Below are positions 28,692 through 38,230 of a stretch of 64,000 nucleotides of DNA, in pieces. The notes beneath the pieces were generated by a model, which saw only the letters and a program-made list of their open reading frames with translations, was not told where the DNA came from and did not search any database. Within the stretch, counting starts at the first letter, position 1, and each line of letters starts with the position of its first letter. Where the stretch lies: positions 558,001 to 622,000 of the forward strand of contig CAWIHS010000005.1 of NCBI GenBank assembly GCA_963836005.1. The letters run 5' to 3'. Source of the DNA: CAWIHS01 sp963836005 (GTDB lineage Bacteria; Pseudomonadota; Gammaproteobacteria; GRL18). Position numbers and translations under genes: made by a program.

Positions 28692-30710
28692 TTGCCCAAT
28701 TTAAACGCCCGTCAACAACAAGCTGTCAAACATATAGATACCCCTTTACTGGTTCTGGCAGGGGCCGGCAGCGGCAAAACCAGAGTGATCACTGAGAAAA
28801 TTGCCTATTTAATCCAGCAATGTGGACATAAGGCCCACACCATAGCTTCAGTGACTTTTACCAATAAGGCTGCCCGGGAAATGAAAGAGCGGGTCATCCA
28901 ATTGATCCCGCGCTCACAGACTCGAGGCCTGAGGGTCTCTACCTTCCACACGCTGGGGCTTGATATTATCAGATCCGATGTCAAAGCATTTGCTTTAAAA
29001 AACGGCTTTACCATCTTTGATACGCATGACTGCCATAGCTTGATAAAGGAACTGATGCGGCGGCATTTCAAGGATGAAGAAATTGTCAAAGAACAGTTTG
29101 AATCCTTGAGCCGGCAAATTTCCAGTTGGAAAAACGACTGTCTATCCCCGCAGTTTTTGGCCGGTCAGTCATCCAGCGACCCGGCTTACAGCTATCAGGT
29201 AAAACTTTACGCTGAATACAATCATCATTTGAGAACCTATAACGCCGTCGATTTTGATGATTTAATCATGCTCCCGGTAATGGTTTTCAAACAGTATCCC
29301 GAGATGCTGCAAAAATGGCAGCATCGTATTCATTATTTACTCGTCGATGAATATCAGGACACCAACACCAGCCAGTACCAGCTGGTCAAATTAATTGTCG
29401 GCCCGAGGAGTTCGCTGACGGTAGTTGGAGACGATGACCAGTCTATTTATTGCTGGCGTGGTGCCAGGCCGGAAAATCTGGCGCTGCTGGAGGAAGACTT
29501 CCCCACCCTGAAAGTCGTCAAACTGGAACAAAACTACCGTTCTACGCGCAGGATCCTCAAAGCAGCCAACACCCTGATTGCGCATAATCCCCATGTCTTT
29601 GAAAAAGCCCTCTGGAGTGAACTGGGTCATGGTGAATCCCTGAAAGTCATGCGTTTTCCCAATGAAAGGGCTGAAGCCGAAAGAATCGTAAAAACGCTTG
29701 TCAGCCATCATTTTAGACAAAAAAAACAATACAGTGACTATGCTATTTTATATCGGGGTAATCATCAATCGCGGCTGTTTGAAAAACAACTGCGGGAAAA
29801 TCAGGTACCCTACTTTTTAAGCGGCGGTACTTCGTTTTTTTCCTTTACCGAAATCAAGGATATACTGGCCTACCTCAAACTGCTGGTGAACCCGGACGAT
29901 GATAATGCGTTTTTGCGGGTTATTAATACTCCCAGACGTCAAATCGGCAGTAACACTATAGAAAAATTAAACCGCTACAGCACGCAGACAGACACTCGAC
30001 TGTTGCAGGCCTGTGAGCACATAGCTCTGCAGGAGTCTATGCCCGCAAAAGCACGCAGCAATCTGCAGCAATTTGCCAGCTGGCTGAGCCACCTGCGGCG
30101 AATTGCAGAGGACAATCACCCGATTAAAGCCGTTGCGCAGTTAATTGTAGATATTGACTATGATGCCTGGCTGATGGAAACCAGTGATAACGAAAGACAG
30201 GCAGAAAAACGCATTGAAAATGTCAATGAACTGCTTGAATGGTTAAAACGCCTGCATGACGAAGAACCCGACAGTACGCTCGACGATCTGGTGAGTAAAA
30301 TGATCCTCATGGATATTCTCGAACGTAATGCCGAAGAATCGGAAGGCAACCATGTGGCTCTGATGACCATGCATGCAGCCAAAGGTCTTGAGTTTCCCTA
30401 TGTCTATATCGTCGGCATGGAAGAAGATCTGCTGCCGCACCGAAGCAGTATCGAAGCAGACAATATCGAAGAAGAACGCCGCTTATGTTATGTCGGCATC
30501 ACCAGGGCACAAAAAGAACTCACTTTCAGCCTCACTGCGAAACGTAAACGCTTTGGCGAAATCATTGATTGTGAACCCAGTCGTTTTCTGGCTGAACTGC
30601 CGGAAGAGGATCTGGAATGGATAGAAGGTAAACAGCAACTGGCAGGCGAAGAGCGAAAACACTATGGCCGTTCGAGTATTGCCAATATCCGGGAACTGCT
30701 GGGAGATTAA
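28692..30710 (+). CDS. rep: ATP-dependent DNA helicase Rep
   Basis: A 672-residue superfamily 1A helicase. The Q-motif region LNARQQQAVKHIDTPLLVLA precedes the Walker A AGAGSGKTRVITEKI. Motif II is DEYQDTN, motif III VVGDDDQSIYCWRGA, motif IV KLEQNYRST, motif V TMHAAKGLEFPYV and motif VI CYVGITRAQKEL. Length and start (PNLNARQQQAV) fit Rep better than UvrD. Rep clears proteins ahead of replication forks. The start is a TTG. It is divergent from trxA, as in E. coli. Confidence 0.93.
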   Translation: MPNLNARQQQAVKHIDTPLLVLAGAGSGKTRVITEKIAYLIQQCGHKAHTIASVTFTNKAAREMKERVIQLIPRSQTRGLRVSTFHTLGLDIIRSDVKAFALKNGFTIFDTHDCHSLIKELMRRHFKDEEIVKEQFESLSRQISSWKNDCLSPQFLAGQSSSDPAYSYQVKLYAEYNHHLRTYNAVDFDDLIMLPVMVFKQYPEMLQKWQHRIHYLLVDEYQDTNTSQYQLVKLIVGPRSSLTVVGDDDQSIYCWRGARPENLALLEEDFPTLKVVKLEQNYRSTRRILKAANTLIAHNPHVFEKALWSELGHGESLKVMRFPNERAEAERIVKTLVSHHFRQKKQYSDYAILYRGNHQSRLFEKQLRENQVPYFLSGGTSFFSFTEIKDILAYLKLLVNPDDDNAFLRVINTPRRQIGSNTIEKLNRYSTQTDTRLLQACEHIALQESMPAKARSNLQQFASWLSHLRRIAEDNHPIKAVAQLIVDIDYDAWLMETSDNERQAEKRIENVNELLEWLKRLHDEEPDSTLDDLVSKMILMDILERNAEESEGNHVALMTMHAAKGLEFPYVYIVGMEEDLLPHRSSIEADNIEEERRLCYVGITRAQKELTFSLTAKRKRFGEIIDCEPSRFLAELPEEDLEWIEGKQQLAGEERKHYGRSSIANIRELLGD

Positions 30711-30770
30711 CAAGGTAACCGTTGACCCTTGGCAGAGACTGTTGCAGCTGATGCTTTATCTATCAAAAAA

Positions 30771-30804
30771 AAGCTGTGATCCTTGCTCAGAAGGAACACA
30801 GCTT
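30771..30804 (-). terminator. Porin terminator
   Basis: The arms AAGCTGTG and CACAGCTT flank an 18-base loop, followed in the minus direction by eight Ts. It stands about 50 bases past the porin stop. In the plus direction there is no T-run, so it serves the porin gene. Confidence 0.85.
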
Positions 30805-30853
30805 TGCATAATAAAAGAAATCTACTTTTGATAATCTGTCAGTGAAATATCAA

Positions 30854-32233
30854 TTAGAAACTTTTCGATGCAGTCAAAATAAAGCGATCATCACAGTTAC
30901 TGCTGGCATAACCATAGGCATCACATTTCTTATCACTTAGATTATTACCCACATAACTCAGATCCCAGTTGACCCCCACAAAGTCTTTATTGACACCGAC
31001 TTTATAGTCAACATATTCGAAATTTACGTCATCAGATTTATACGCAGCACCCCAGGAGTAACCCACGCTGGCAGCCATTCCAATCTCATAAGGCAGACCA
31101 TAATCAAAACTCAAATAGCCATAATTGGAAGCGTCGCCGCTGCCGAACCAGTCATTACTATAGGCATAACCGGCGGTGAAGAAGCTGTAACCCAGGCTGC
31201 CATAAAATTCCAGTGGATCATCCGACGAGTCAGTATTATTGTAGTTATACTTGATCACCCCGATATCGTAAGACATACCATAACCGGTTTCATTAGCAAA
31301 GCCCAGATAGGTATCTAATTCAAGATTGGTATCGCCAAAGGCCACGTTTGAGCCCCACAGCCCGGCATAGAAACCACTGCTGTGCTCATAATCAAATCCG
31401 CCCTGAATAGCGCCATCATTATCGGTCTGGGAAATACCACGGAAATAATAATCGGTCGTTAAGGCTACATTTGCTGAAATCGGCATGCCGTCTGCGGGCT
31501 GCATGGTATCATCAATCGCTTTTGAAGCGGTCAATATAAATCTGGCGTCACAATTACTCGTGGCATAACCATAGTTATTACATTGCGTGTTACCCAGGTT
31601 ATTTCCAACATAGCTCAAATCCCAGTTAACCCCCCAGTAGTCCTTATTGATACCGACTTTGTAATCTACATAGTCATAGTCTTTGCCGTCAGAAACCTTG
31701 TAGGCATCGCCCCAGGAATAACCCACACTGGCCGTCAGTCCGATATCATAAGGCAGACCATAGTCAAATCCCAGGTAAGTATAATTCGAGGAGTCGCCGC
31801 TGCCGAACCAGTCATTACTATAGGCATAACCGACACTGAAAAAGCTATAACCGAGGCTGCCGTAGAACTCGACCGGATCATCTGAAGAACTGGTATTATT
31901 ATAGTTATACTTGATCACACCAATATCATAATTCATACCAAAACTGGTATCTCTGGAAAAACCCAGGTAGGTGTCAGTTTCGAGATTGGTGTCACCGAAC
32001 GCCACATTGGAGGCCCAGACTCCGGCATAAAAGCCAGTGTCATGTGCCCAGTCAAAGCCGCCCTGAATCGCACCATCATTATTCGTTTGCGAAATTCCGC
32101 GGAAATAATAATCAGTGGTCAACGCCACATTAGCCGAAAAAGTACCAATATTTGCAGCTTGTGATGCAGCAAATGGAGCAGCTATTGCGGATGCAATCGT
32201 CATTGATAAAAGTGATTTTTTTAGTAGTTTCAT
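30854..32233 (-). CDS. TorF-type putative porin, tandemly duplicated double-length form
   Basis: An outer-membrane protein with signal peptide (cleavage after AASQAA, about residue 27) and two consecutive copies of the TorF/Gcw_chp porin domain. Both copies open with ANVALTTDYYFRGISQT (about residues 34 and 252) and close with CDARFILTASKAI or CDDRFILTASKSF. Members known to me are near 230 residues, so this 459-residue protein is a fused duplicate. Aromatic-rich beta strands such as FYGSLGYSFFSVGYAYSND recur in both halves. Only the second copy ends with the C-terminal Phe typical of outer-membrane insertion. The natural substrate is unknown. Confidence 0.88.
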   Translation of the reverse strand: MKLLKKSLLSMTIASAIAAPFAASQAANIGTFSANVALTTDYYFRGISQTNNDGAIQGGFDWAHDTGFYAGVWASNVAFGDTNLETDTYLGFSRDTSFGMNYDIGVIKYNYNNTSSSDDPVEFYGSLGYSFFSVGYAYSNDWFGSGDSSNYTYLGFDYGLPYDIGLTASVGYSWGDAYKVSDGKDYDYVDYKVGINKDYWGVNWDLSYVGNNLGNTQCNNYGYATSNCDARFILTASKAIDDTMQPADGMPISANVALTTDYYFRGISQTDNDGAIQGGFDYEHSSGFYAGLWGSNVAFGDTNLELDTYLGFANETGYGMSYDIGVIKYNYNNTDSSDDPLEFYGSLGYSFFTAGYAYSNDWFGSGDASNYGYLSFDYGLPYEIGMAASVGYSWGAAYKSDDVNFEYVDYKVGVNKDFVGVNWDLSYVGNNLSDKKCDAYGYASSNCDDRFILTASKSF

Positions 32234-32454
32234 AATTCATCCCAAAAGAAAGTGTTGTACCAAAACAACGAATTTGTTTGTTTTAGTGCACACCCTGTGC
32301 CAATAATTATTAAACTTTATTTATCAATTACTTAAATCTGTATTCATTCAAAAAATGGCTGCCACGCTGAACCAATAGCACCATAATAGTGCACTAAAGA
32401 TACTCAGCACTATTTATGTGCACCATTAGAGGGAGTCACTGACCGGGGTTATTA

Positions 32455-32484
32455 GCGCAAAGCTGCAAAGGGAAAGCTTTGCGC
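32455..32484 (-). terminator. Hairpin after the wzc-like gene
   Basis: Inverted repeat GCGCAAAGC / GCTTTGCGC stands just beyond the tyrosine kinase stop. It lacks a good T-run, so it may be a weak terminator or another member of the GCGCAAAGG repeat family. Confidence 0.45.
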
Positions 32485-32491
32485 GAAGCGC

Positions 32492-34753
32492 TTAGTTATT
32501 ATAGCCGTAATTCTGATAATAGCCGCTGTAATACTCGCCGGAGTAGTATTTGGCGGCTTTATCAATATTCACCTGGTTGAGTACGACCCCAATGACATTG
32601 CGGTTGATTTTTTTGAACTTATCAATGCCGTTTGCAGCCAGTGTATAAGGTGTAGCATCAGCCTTGACGACGTAGATGACCTCATTCGAATGAACAGCAA
32701 TCAATTGTGCATCACTCACCGCCTGCACCGGTGCAGTATCAATCACAATACGTTCGTATTTTTTGCTGAGGGCTTTAATGACCATGCCAAAACGTTTCGA
32801 TCCCAGTAATTCCTGGGGATTGGGGGGAATAATGCCCGCGGGTAAAATATCGATCCCCCAGTCCTTAAAATGGTGCAGGCACTGCTCAAATGAACTGCTT
32901 CCAGCAACCAGGGTGGACAGACCTTCTTTAGTCTCAATCTTACAACTCTTTGCGATAGAGGGCTTACGCAAGTCTGCATCAATCAATAACACTTTCTCAT
33001 TCTGCCCCAAAGCAATGGCCAGATTGATCGCCACCGTTGTCTTACCTTCATTGGGTACGGAAGACGTAATTACGGCCACTTTTTCCTGACTGTCCAGGCC
33101 GGAAAGCACAACGCCGGTTCGAATGGTTCGAATCGCTTCTGCAAAGTTTGATTTATTCTCATCAATAAATGCCATAATAGGCTTAACTTTATCTTTGGTC
33201 TTGATTTTCAGCAGCGGCAAGATCCCCAGAATGGGCATTGCGAGCTTATTTTCAACATCTTCAGGCGTGCGTATGGTTTTATTCAGGGCTTCTTTTAAGA
33301 ACACCAGCATAACCCCCAGTCCCAGACCGAGTATTGCTGCAATCATAATGATTAACCGCTTTCTCGGTTTAATGGGAGCGACCGGCACGGTGGCTTTATC
33401 GATGATCCGCGCCAGCGCAGTCTGCATGCCTGAAGTTTCACTGGTCTCTTTGAAACGGGTAAAAAAGGTCTGGTAAAGCTGCCGATTGGTCTCTACATTC
33501 CTTTCAAGCTCCCTTAGTTTGAAACTCTTTTTATTGATTTCCCGTATATCACCCTTACTGCGGTTCAGCTCATTTTTCAAAGAAGCTTCATTGGACTGGA
33601 TGGCGTTGTAGCGTCTTTCAACACCCTTGGCTACATTCTTTAACAGGCGCAGATAGTTTGCATAAGCTTTGTTATAGTTAGCCCTGGCAGCAACCATCCT
33701 GGGATGTTTTTTACCATACACTTTGCTCACCTCAATCAGTTTTTCTTCAGCAGCATCAGCCAGAGTTTTTGCGCTCTGTACACTGGGACTGTCCAGAAAA
33801 CCCGGTATCGATTCATAATCCTGCACAGAGGGATTTTTAATCGCCTTGATTTGCTCATAGGTCGCTTCTATCGACAAACGCTCTCTCCTGGTATCGCTCA
33901 GTTTATCAGCCAGATCATCCACTTCATTGGCGGATAAGGTCTGCACCCCGGCCACATCCAGCAGACCTTCCTGATTACGATAATTAATCAATTTTTGTTC
34001 GGACTCATCCAGTGTGACTTTCAGACCAGATAGCCGTTCTGTCAGCCAGCCAACAGCCTGTTGAGTCACTTCAAGATTTGCTTCATAGCCGCTGGTAATA
34101 TAGGCATTGGCCACTTCGATGGTGATCGCTGTAGCCAGTTTCGGATCTTCGGCTTCAAACGATATTTCCACCAGCTGACTGTCTTTTTGCAGCTTAACAC
34201 TGAGCCCTCCCGCCACCCAGTTGGTCAGAGATTCTTTGATGTCTGCTTCTGTAGGTTCTGCTTTTTCTGCTTTTTCAGCCTGCATACTTTCCGGCAGCCA
34301 ATCGCGCCAGTTCAGGCTAAATCTGGATTCGCTAACGACCTGTTGTCGCGGATCAAGATCTTTATGTGTCGTCAGTTTGAGTTTATCAACCACCCTGGCA
34401 GCCACTTTACGTGACTCAATCACAGCAATTTGCGAGTTAAGATAGGTCCAGCTCCTGGAATCCAGGCCATAAACCTGCTCAATGGAAACAGTATTAAGCT
34501 GCTGCGTTTCCAGCATAGTAGTTGTCGTGGCCCGGTAGATTGAAGGTAAAGACCAGGCATAAACCATTGCCAATACCGCAAAAGTCATCGCTAAAGCAAT
34601 AATAGCCCAGAGATGACGTCGTATCAGCAGCCAGTATTCATAGAGATCAATGACATCTTCGTCATCCATCTCCATCTGGTTGACGACCTGTACCTGTTGA
34701 GTACGCGTTGGCTGAATGTCTTGTGGCACACGTGGGGTTAGATCATTATTCAT
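32492..34753 (-). CDS. Polysaccharide biosynthesis tyrosine autokinase (Wzc/GumC-like)
   Basis: Inner-membrane co-polymerase and BY-kinase that controls chain length and export of an exopolysaccharide. The 753-residue protein has a Wzz domain with membrane helices near residues 50-70 and 440-465. A long coiled-coil periplasmic region ends with the proline-rich ARIIDKATVPVAPIKP. The cytosolic kinase shows Walker A SSVPNEGKTTVAINLA, Walker A' VLLIDADLRKP and Walker B IVIDTAP. Eight tyrosines lie in the last 18 residues, the autophosphorylation tail. It is the last gene of the export operon, and the PHP phosphatase upstream is its likely antagonist. Confidence 0.94.
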   Translation of the reverse strand: MNNDLTPRVPQDIQPTRTQQVQVVNQMEMDDEDVIDLYEYWLLIRRHLWAIIALAMTFAVLAMVYAWSLPSIYRATTTTMLETQQLNTVSIEQVYGLDSRSWTYLNSQIAVIESRKVAARVVDKLKLTTHKDLDPRQQVVSESRFSLNWRDWLPESMQAEKAEKAEPTEADIKESLTNWVAGGLSVKLQKDSQLVEISFEAEDPKLATAITIEVANAYITSGYEANLEVTQQAVGWLTERLSGLKVTLDESEQKLINYRNQEGLLDVAGVQTLSANEVDDLADKLSDTRRERLSIEATYEQIKAIKNPSVQDYESIPGFLDSPSVQSAKTLADAAEEKLIEVSKVYGKKHPRMVAARANYNKAYANYLRLLKNVAKGVERRYNAIQSNEASLKNELNRSKGDIREINKKSFKLRELERNVETNRQLYQTFFTRFKETSETSGMQTALARIIDKATVPVAPIKPRKRLIIMIAAILGLGLGVMLVFLKEALNKTIRTPEDVENKLAMPILGILPLLKIKTKDKVKPIMAFIDENKSNFAEAIRTIRTGVVLSGLDSQEKVAVITSSVPNEGKTTVAINLAIALGQNEKVLLIDADLRKPSIAKSCKIETKEGLSTLVAGSSSFEQCLHHFKDWGIDILPAGIIPPNPQELLGSKRFGMVIKALSKKYERIVIDTAPVQAVSDAQLIAVHSNEVIYVVKADATPYTLAANGIDKFKKINRNVIGVVLNQVNIDKAAKYYSGEYYSGYYQNYGYNN

Positions 34754-34782
34754 ATAAAGTATTCAGTGTTTAAAAATGACTC

Positions 34783-34866
34783 ACGCAAAGGCGCTAAGTT
34801 TTTGTTACGCCTTAATACAGTTAAATTCAAAAGCTTTTCTTTGCGCCTTAGCGCCTTAGCGCGAGA
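34783..34866. repeat. GCGCAAAGG-type repeat between EPS genes
   Basis: Two facing copies of the CACGCAAAGGCGCTAAG / CTTTGCGCCTTAGCG motif enclose about 35 bases, forming a long hairpin. The same motif occurs many times between 55 and 64 kb. Confidence 0.65.
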
Positions 34867-34905
34867 CATAAAGTTCACCCTGGCCTTAAGGCAATAGATA
34901 AGTTT

Positions 34906-35403
34906 TTATTTTAATTTCGATAAAGTTTGTATCACCGCAGGTTGAGTCCTGCCATATTTTTCAGCCTGTGCCAGTGAGAATTCAAAAAGCTGTTTTTTCG
35001 CTGAATTCTGTTGTAAAACATTGGCCAGATTAAGCCAGTTAAAAGGATTATCCGGTTGTAAATTCAGCGCCTTTACATAATACTGTTCTGCACTATTCAG
35101 CGCGTCCTGCAAGGCCTCTGTGCTTTCAGGCATCCCATTGAGCACCCATCTCATGTAGGTATTTCCAGCCAATGAACAGGTTCGGGGATTAGCCCTGCTC
35201 AAGGCCTCATTGCGGCGAATTAAATCTCTGATTGAATCAAATTCATCAAAACTCCCCTGCTTGCCCCACGCCTGACCCAAACGATAATCAATGGTGTCAT
35301 TAAGCCAATAACTGCGCATCTGAACAATGGAGTGGTAAGCGGCCCATAAAACAGCAACCACCAGTATGCTCAACGGGAGTGATATTTTAAAGTTTTTAAT
35401 CAT
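34906..35403 (-). CDS. Small membrane-anchored TPR-like protein of the EPS operon
   Basis: A 165-residue protein with one N-terminal membrane helix (about residues 8-28) and a helical periplasmic part. The segment AEQYYVKALNLQPDNPFNWLNLANVL is a recognisable TPR-like repeat. Its ATG overlaps the stop of the upstream phosphatase gene as ATGA, so it belongs to the operon. Function unknown; similar small proteins near O-antigen ligase-type genes are thought to help chain assembly. Confidence 0.75.
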   Translation of the reverse strand: MIKNFKISLPLSILVVAVLWAAYHSIVQMRSYWLNDTIDYRLGQAWGKQGSFDEFDSIRDLIRRNEALSRANPRTCSLAGNTYMRWVLNGMPESTEALQDALNSAEQYYVKALNLQPDNPFNWLNLANVLQQNSAKKQLFEFSLAQAEKYGRTQPAVIQTLSKLK

Positions 35404-36125
35404 TCAAAATGACTCTGGACAATTTTCCAGGCATTATTTTTAACCAGTTGTTCGGCTTTTTCCTGCCCGACCCAATGCCTTAAAGGTGTGATACTCTGTT
35501 TCAAATCGGGCGGTCGATGCTGCAGGTTATGGGCATCGGTGGCGACAAAGTGCACCAGCTCATGTTCAATCAGATAGCGTGATAAATCCTGACATTTAGC
35601 ACCAAAATTGCCGGCCACCGAAGCGGCTGTGAGCTGCAATAAACAGCCCTGCTGCACAAAGGGTATCACTTTAGAGTAATCCAGCAACATTTCCTTATTG
35701 CGTTCAGGATGAGCAATCACAGGACGGATATTGCGTTTGAGCAGCCAGTCTATGAGCTTATGACTGCCGGGCATAATGTGGCTATGGGGCAATTCCAGCA
35801 GCAGTAATTTATTATCTTTATACTGCCCAAGAAAAGGTATCTGGTCCTGCTCAATCATGGCCATCATTTCAACACTGATCCTGACTTCAGCTGCACAGGC
35901 GATCTGCAGCGGCAGGTTCACTGCCTTTAGCGCATCTCGTAACTGGCTGCATGAGTAGGCAATAATCTGCTGGTTATTTTCATATCTTCCGGGGTGAATA
36001 TGCGGCGTGATAACGGCATGCGTAATGCCGTTATTAACCGCATATCGGCACAGCGCTATTGACTCATTAATGGACTGAGCACCATCATCAATACCCGGCA
36101 GCAAATGGCTATGTATATCAATCAT
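35400..36125 (-). CDS. CpsB/YwqE-type PHP tyrosine phosphatase
   Basis: A PHP-fold metallophosphatase expected to dephosphorylate the Wzc-like kinase. Metal-binding motifs are MIDIHSHLLPGIDDGA at the start, ITPHIHPGRY, the HPERNKE segment and the late TDAHN. The usual length is 240-260 residues. I use the ATG giving MIDIHSH (241 residues); a GTG three codons earlier is possible. It lies between the export protein and the TPR-like gene. Confidence 0.9.
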   Translation of the reverse strand: MIDIHSHLLPGIDDGAQSINESIALCRYAVNNGITHAVITPHIHPGRYENNQQIIAYSCSQLRDALKAVNLPLQIACAAEVRISVEMMAMIEQDQIPFLGQYKDNKLLLLELPHSHIMPGSHKLIDWLLKRNIRPVIAHPERNKEMLLDYSKVIPFVQQGCLLQLTAASVAGNFGAKCQDLSRYLIEHELVHFVATDAHNLQHRPPDLKQSITPLRHWVGQEKAEQLVKNNAWKIVQSHFE

Positions 36126-36152
36126 ACTGCACACTGAGAACAGGTAAAGCCG

Positions 36153-36701
36153 CTAAAAAAAACTTTCTTTCACGGTCACCACATCACCCGGCTTCAATTT
36201 GTCATGCTGCTGGACGTTGATCTTTTCTCCACCGCTATTGGGCCGGGTCACATAAATTTTATTTTTTGCGGCACGTTCAGTAAAACCGCCCCCAAGCGAA
36301 ACAGCCCGGCGTACAGTCAAACCAGGCTGGTAGGGATAGCCCCCCGGGTTTTTGATTTCACCCTGAATAAAAAAAGGGCGGTATTCATCCATGGACACAT
36401 GCACATTCGGACTGACCAGATAATCACCTTTCAGATAGCCGGTAATTTTTTGCTCCAGCTCAGAGACGGTCATACCCTTGACACGGATTTCTCCTATAAA
36501 CGGATAGACAATGGTGCCGTCATCATCGATAGCCGCCTCAAGCGATAAATCCTCCTGGCCATACACATGGATCCTGATTTTATCCCCGGCACCCAGCAGA
36601 TAATGAGCGTCCTCTGCCTGAACGAGAAAACTCCAGCAGAGAAATAAAGAAAAAATAACAACAATGTGGATATGTGAGCGGATGATATTCAATTTCAGCA
36701 T
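36153..36701 (-). CDS. Wza/GumB-like polysaccharide export protein
   Basis: A 182-residue periplasmic/outer-membrane export protein. After a signal peptide (to about residue 29, VQAEDA) the Poly_export domain reads YLLGAGDKIRIHVYGQEDLS, followed by a SLBB-like domain with FIQGEIKNPGGYPYQPGLTV. It lacks a lipobox Cys, like several short GumB/EpsA-type homologues. It probably forms the outer-membrane conduit with the beta barrel encoded upstream and the Wzc-like kinase. Confidence 0.9.
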   Translation of the reverse strand: MLKLNIIRSHIHIVVIFSLFLCWSFLVQAEDAHYLLGAGDKIRIHVYGQEDLSLEAAIDDDGTIVYPFIGEIRVKGMTVSELEQKITGYLKGDYLVSPNVHVSMDEYRPFFIQGEIKNPGGYPYQPGLTVRRAVSLGGGFTERAAKNKIYVTRPNSGGEKINVQQHDKLKPGDVVTVKESFF

Positions 36702-36756
36702 AGGATGATAATAATTTTTACAAACATTGCCGTAGCAAACCAGAGGGCATGAAAAA

Positions 36757-36786
36757 AACGGTATAGCCCTGGATAGCTATACCGTT
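36757..36786 (-). terminator. Terminator after the EPS beta-barrel gene
   Basis: Perfect arms AACGGTATAGC / GCTATACCGTT with an eight-base loop, followed by a T-run in the minus direction. It lies 38 bases past the barrel gene, so the downstream export genes may have a separate promoter or rely on read-through. Confidence 0.88.
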
Positions 36787-36823
36787 CAAATTATAACACC
36801 AGAACAGGGGATGTCAGCAAGCA

Positions 36824-38041
36824 TTAAAAACCCACATCAGCGGTGAGCATAAAAATATTGTTGTTATAGTCATAATAGCGTTCTGTTGAGTTTCTTTGCG
36901 CATAGGTGTATTCTGCACCAAAGCGTATGCCGCGACGAAAAATATAATCAACCCCGACATTAAACTGGCTGATATCATCATCTCTATCGATGCCCTGATA
37001 GTCTCTGGTCAGGTAATTGGCCCCCACATCCGTCCACACTCGGTCATTCCACTCATGCTTCCAGGTAATCCCATAGTCACGGCTTTCGATAAAGTCTCCG
37101 CGGCCATTGGTCTCGACAGGCCTGCTGTTGGTATACAGATCAAAGTGTGAATAGGTGCGCGGAGACCACAGCACTCCCACTTCCCAGGAGGTGAAAGCAG
37201 TGTCTTTGCGATCCGAGGCATCAAAATTTTTCTGCGTGCGGCCTATTTGAGCACGCCCGGTGGTTTTTGCAGCCGCCTCCCATTTCGCACCCACCTGATA
37301 AGTCATCTCATCACTGTCCAGAGTGGAATCAGAAGGATTGGTTTTATCGTAGTTTATATCCCGGTAGAGGGCCTCAAACAGCAAGGAGGTTTTTGGCATG
37401 ACCCTATAGAAAAAGGTTCCCCCCACGGTATTGTCATCACGATTATAGTACTGGGTGAGATCTTTATGGTTTTTATAGTCTTTGTCCAGATATTTATAAT
37501 AGCCTTCTATCTGACCTTTTGAAGTATCTCCGCCAAACGTATAGCGGCCCTCAAAAATAGTGTCGGCGTATTTATTGGGACTATTGAATAATAAGCCGAA
37601 GACGCCTTCAGAAAGTCCAGTACCACGCGCTTCATGTAAATAATTATAAGCAAACCTCAGGTCAAGTTTATTACGGTGATTAAACTCATGGTGCGCAAAT
37701 GCATCAAACAGCTTATCATTGAAATCATCATCACGACTGCTCCAGTAACGCCCTGAGCGCAAGGTGCCGCGCAGCCCATAGAGATTTGCGCCGGTTTGCG
37801 CTGACCATAACAGACTGGGAGCTATCGTGGTGATCCAGGAGCTTTTAACCAGATCAATCGGCAGATCATCATCCTGCAGCCAGATATTATCATCATGGTA
37901 TTGCTGAAAAGAGATGGAAGGCGTCAATTTCGTGCCCCAGGGACCGGGGTAATCAAACGCATTGCTTTCATAAGCAATCACCGGTGATACCGCCAAAACG
38001 CAAAGCACACTAAAACAACCCGTTATTATTCTAAAGTTCAT
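36824..38041 (-). CDS. EPS-associated outer-membrane beta-barrel protein
   Basis: A 405-residue secreted protein with signal peptide (MNFRIITGCFSVLCVLAVSP, cleavage near VIAYES) and alternating aromatic strands through to a C-terminal Phe (MLTADVGF), typical of an outer-membrane barrel. It resembles the OMP found in capsule and methanolan-type EPS clusters. I choose the ATG with GGGGT eight bases upstream; the frame is open 13 codons further. Role inferred from context: polysaccharide passage or anchoring. Confidence 0.85.
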   Translation of the reverse strand: MNFRIITGCFSVLCVLAVSPVIAYESNAFDYPGPWGTKLTPSISFQQYHDDNIWLQDDDLPIDLVKSSWITTIAPSLLWSAQTGANLYGLRGTLRSGRYWSSRDDDFNDKLFDAFAHHEFNHRNKLDLRFAYNYLHEARGTGLSEGVFGLLFNSPNKYADTIFEGRYTFGGDTSKGQIEGYYKYLDKDYKNHKDLTQYYNRDDNTVGGTFFYRVMPKTSLLFEALYRDINYDKTNPSDSTLDSDEMTYQVGAKWEAAAKTTGRAQIGRTQKNFDASDRKDTAFTSWEVGVLWSPRTYSHFDLYTNSRPVETNGRGDFIESRDYGITWKHEWNDRVWTDVGANYLTRDYQGIDRDDDISQFNVGVDYIFRRGIRFGAEYTYAQRNSTERYYDYNNNIFMLTADVGF

Positions 38042-38230
38042 ACTAAGACCCCGATTTTTCTTATTATTCAAAACAATCAATATGTCATTAAATAGTAACG
38101 GCTTCCCTGCAGTTATTTTTTATTGTAGTTAGGAAAAAATGATAACTTTCTAGCACTCTGCGCAGGAGCCCAGAGGGTGAGGTCCTGCAAAGAAAGGCTG
38201 AAATCTTCTTAATTCAGTTATTCTGTGTAC

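Noticed and set aside
34783..34866. Attenuator or riboswitch between EPS genes
   Set aside because: The hairpin arms are members of the dispersed GCGCAAAGG family, so a repeat explains them better.
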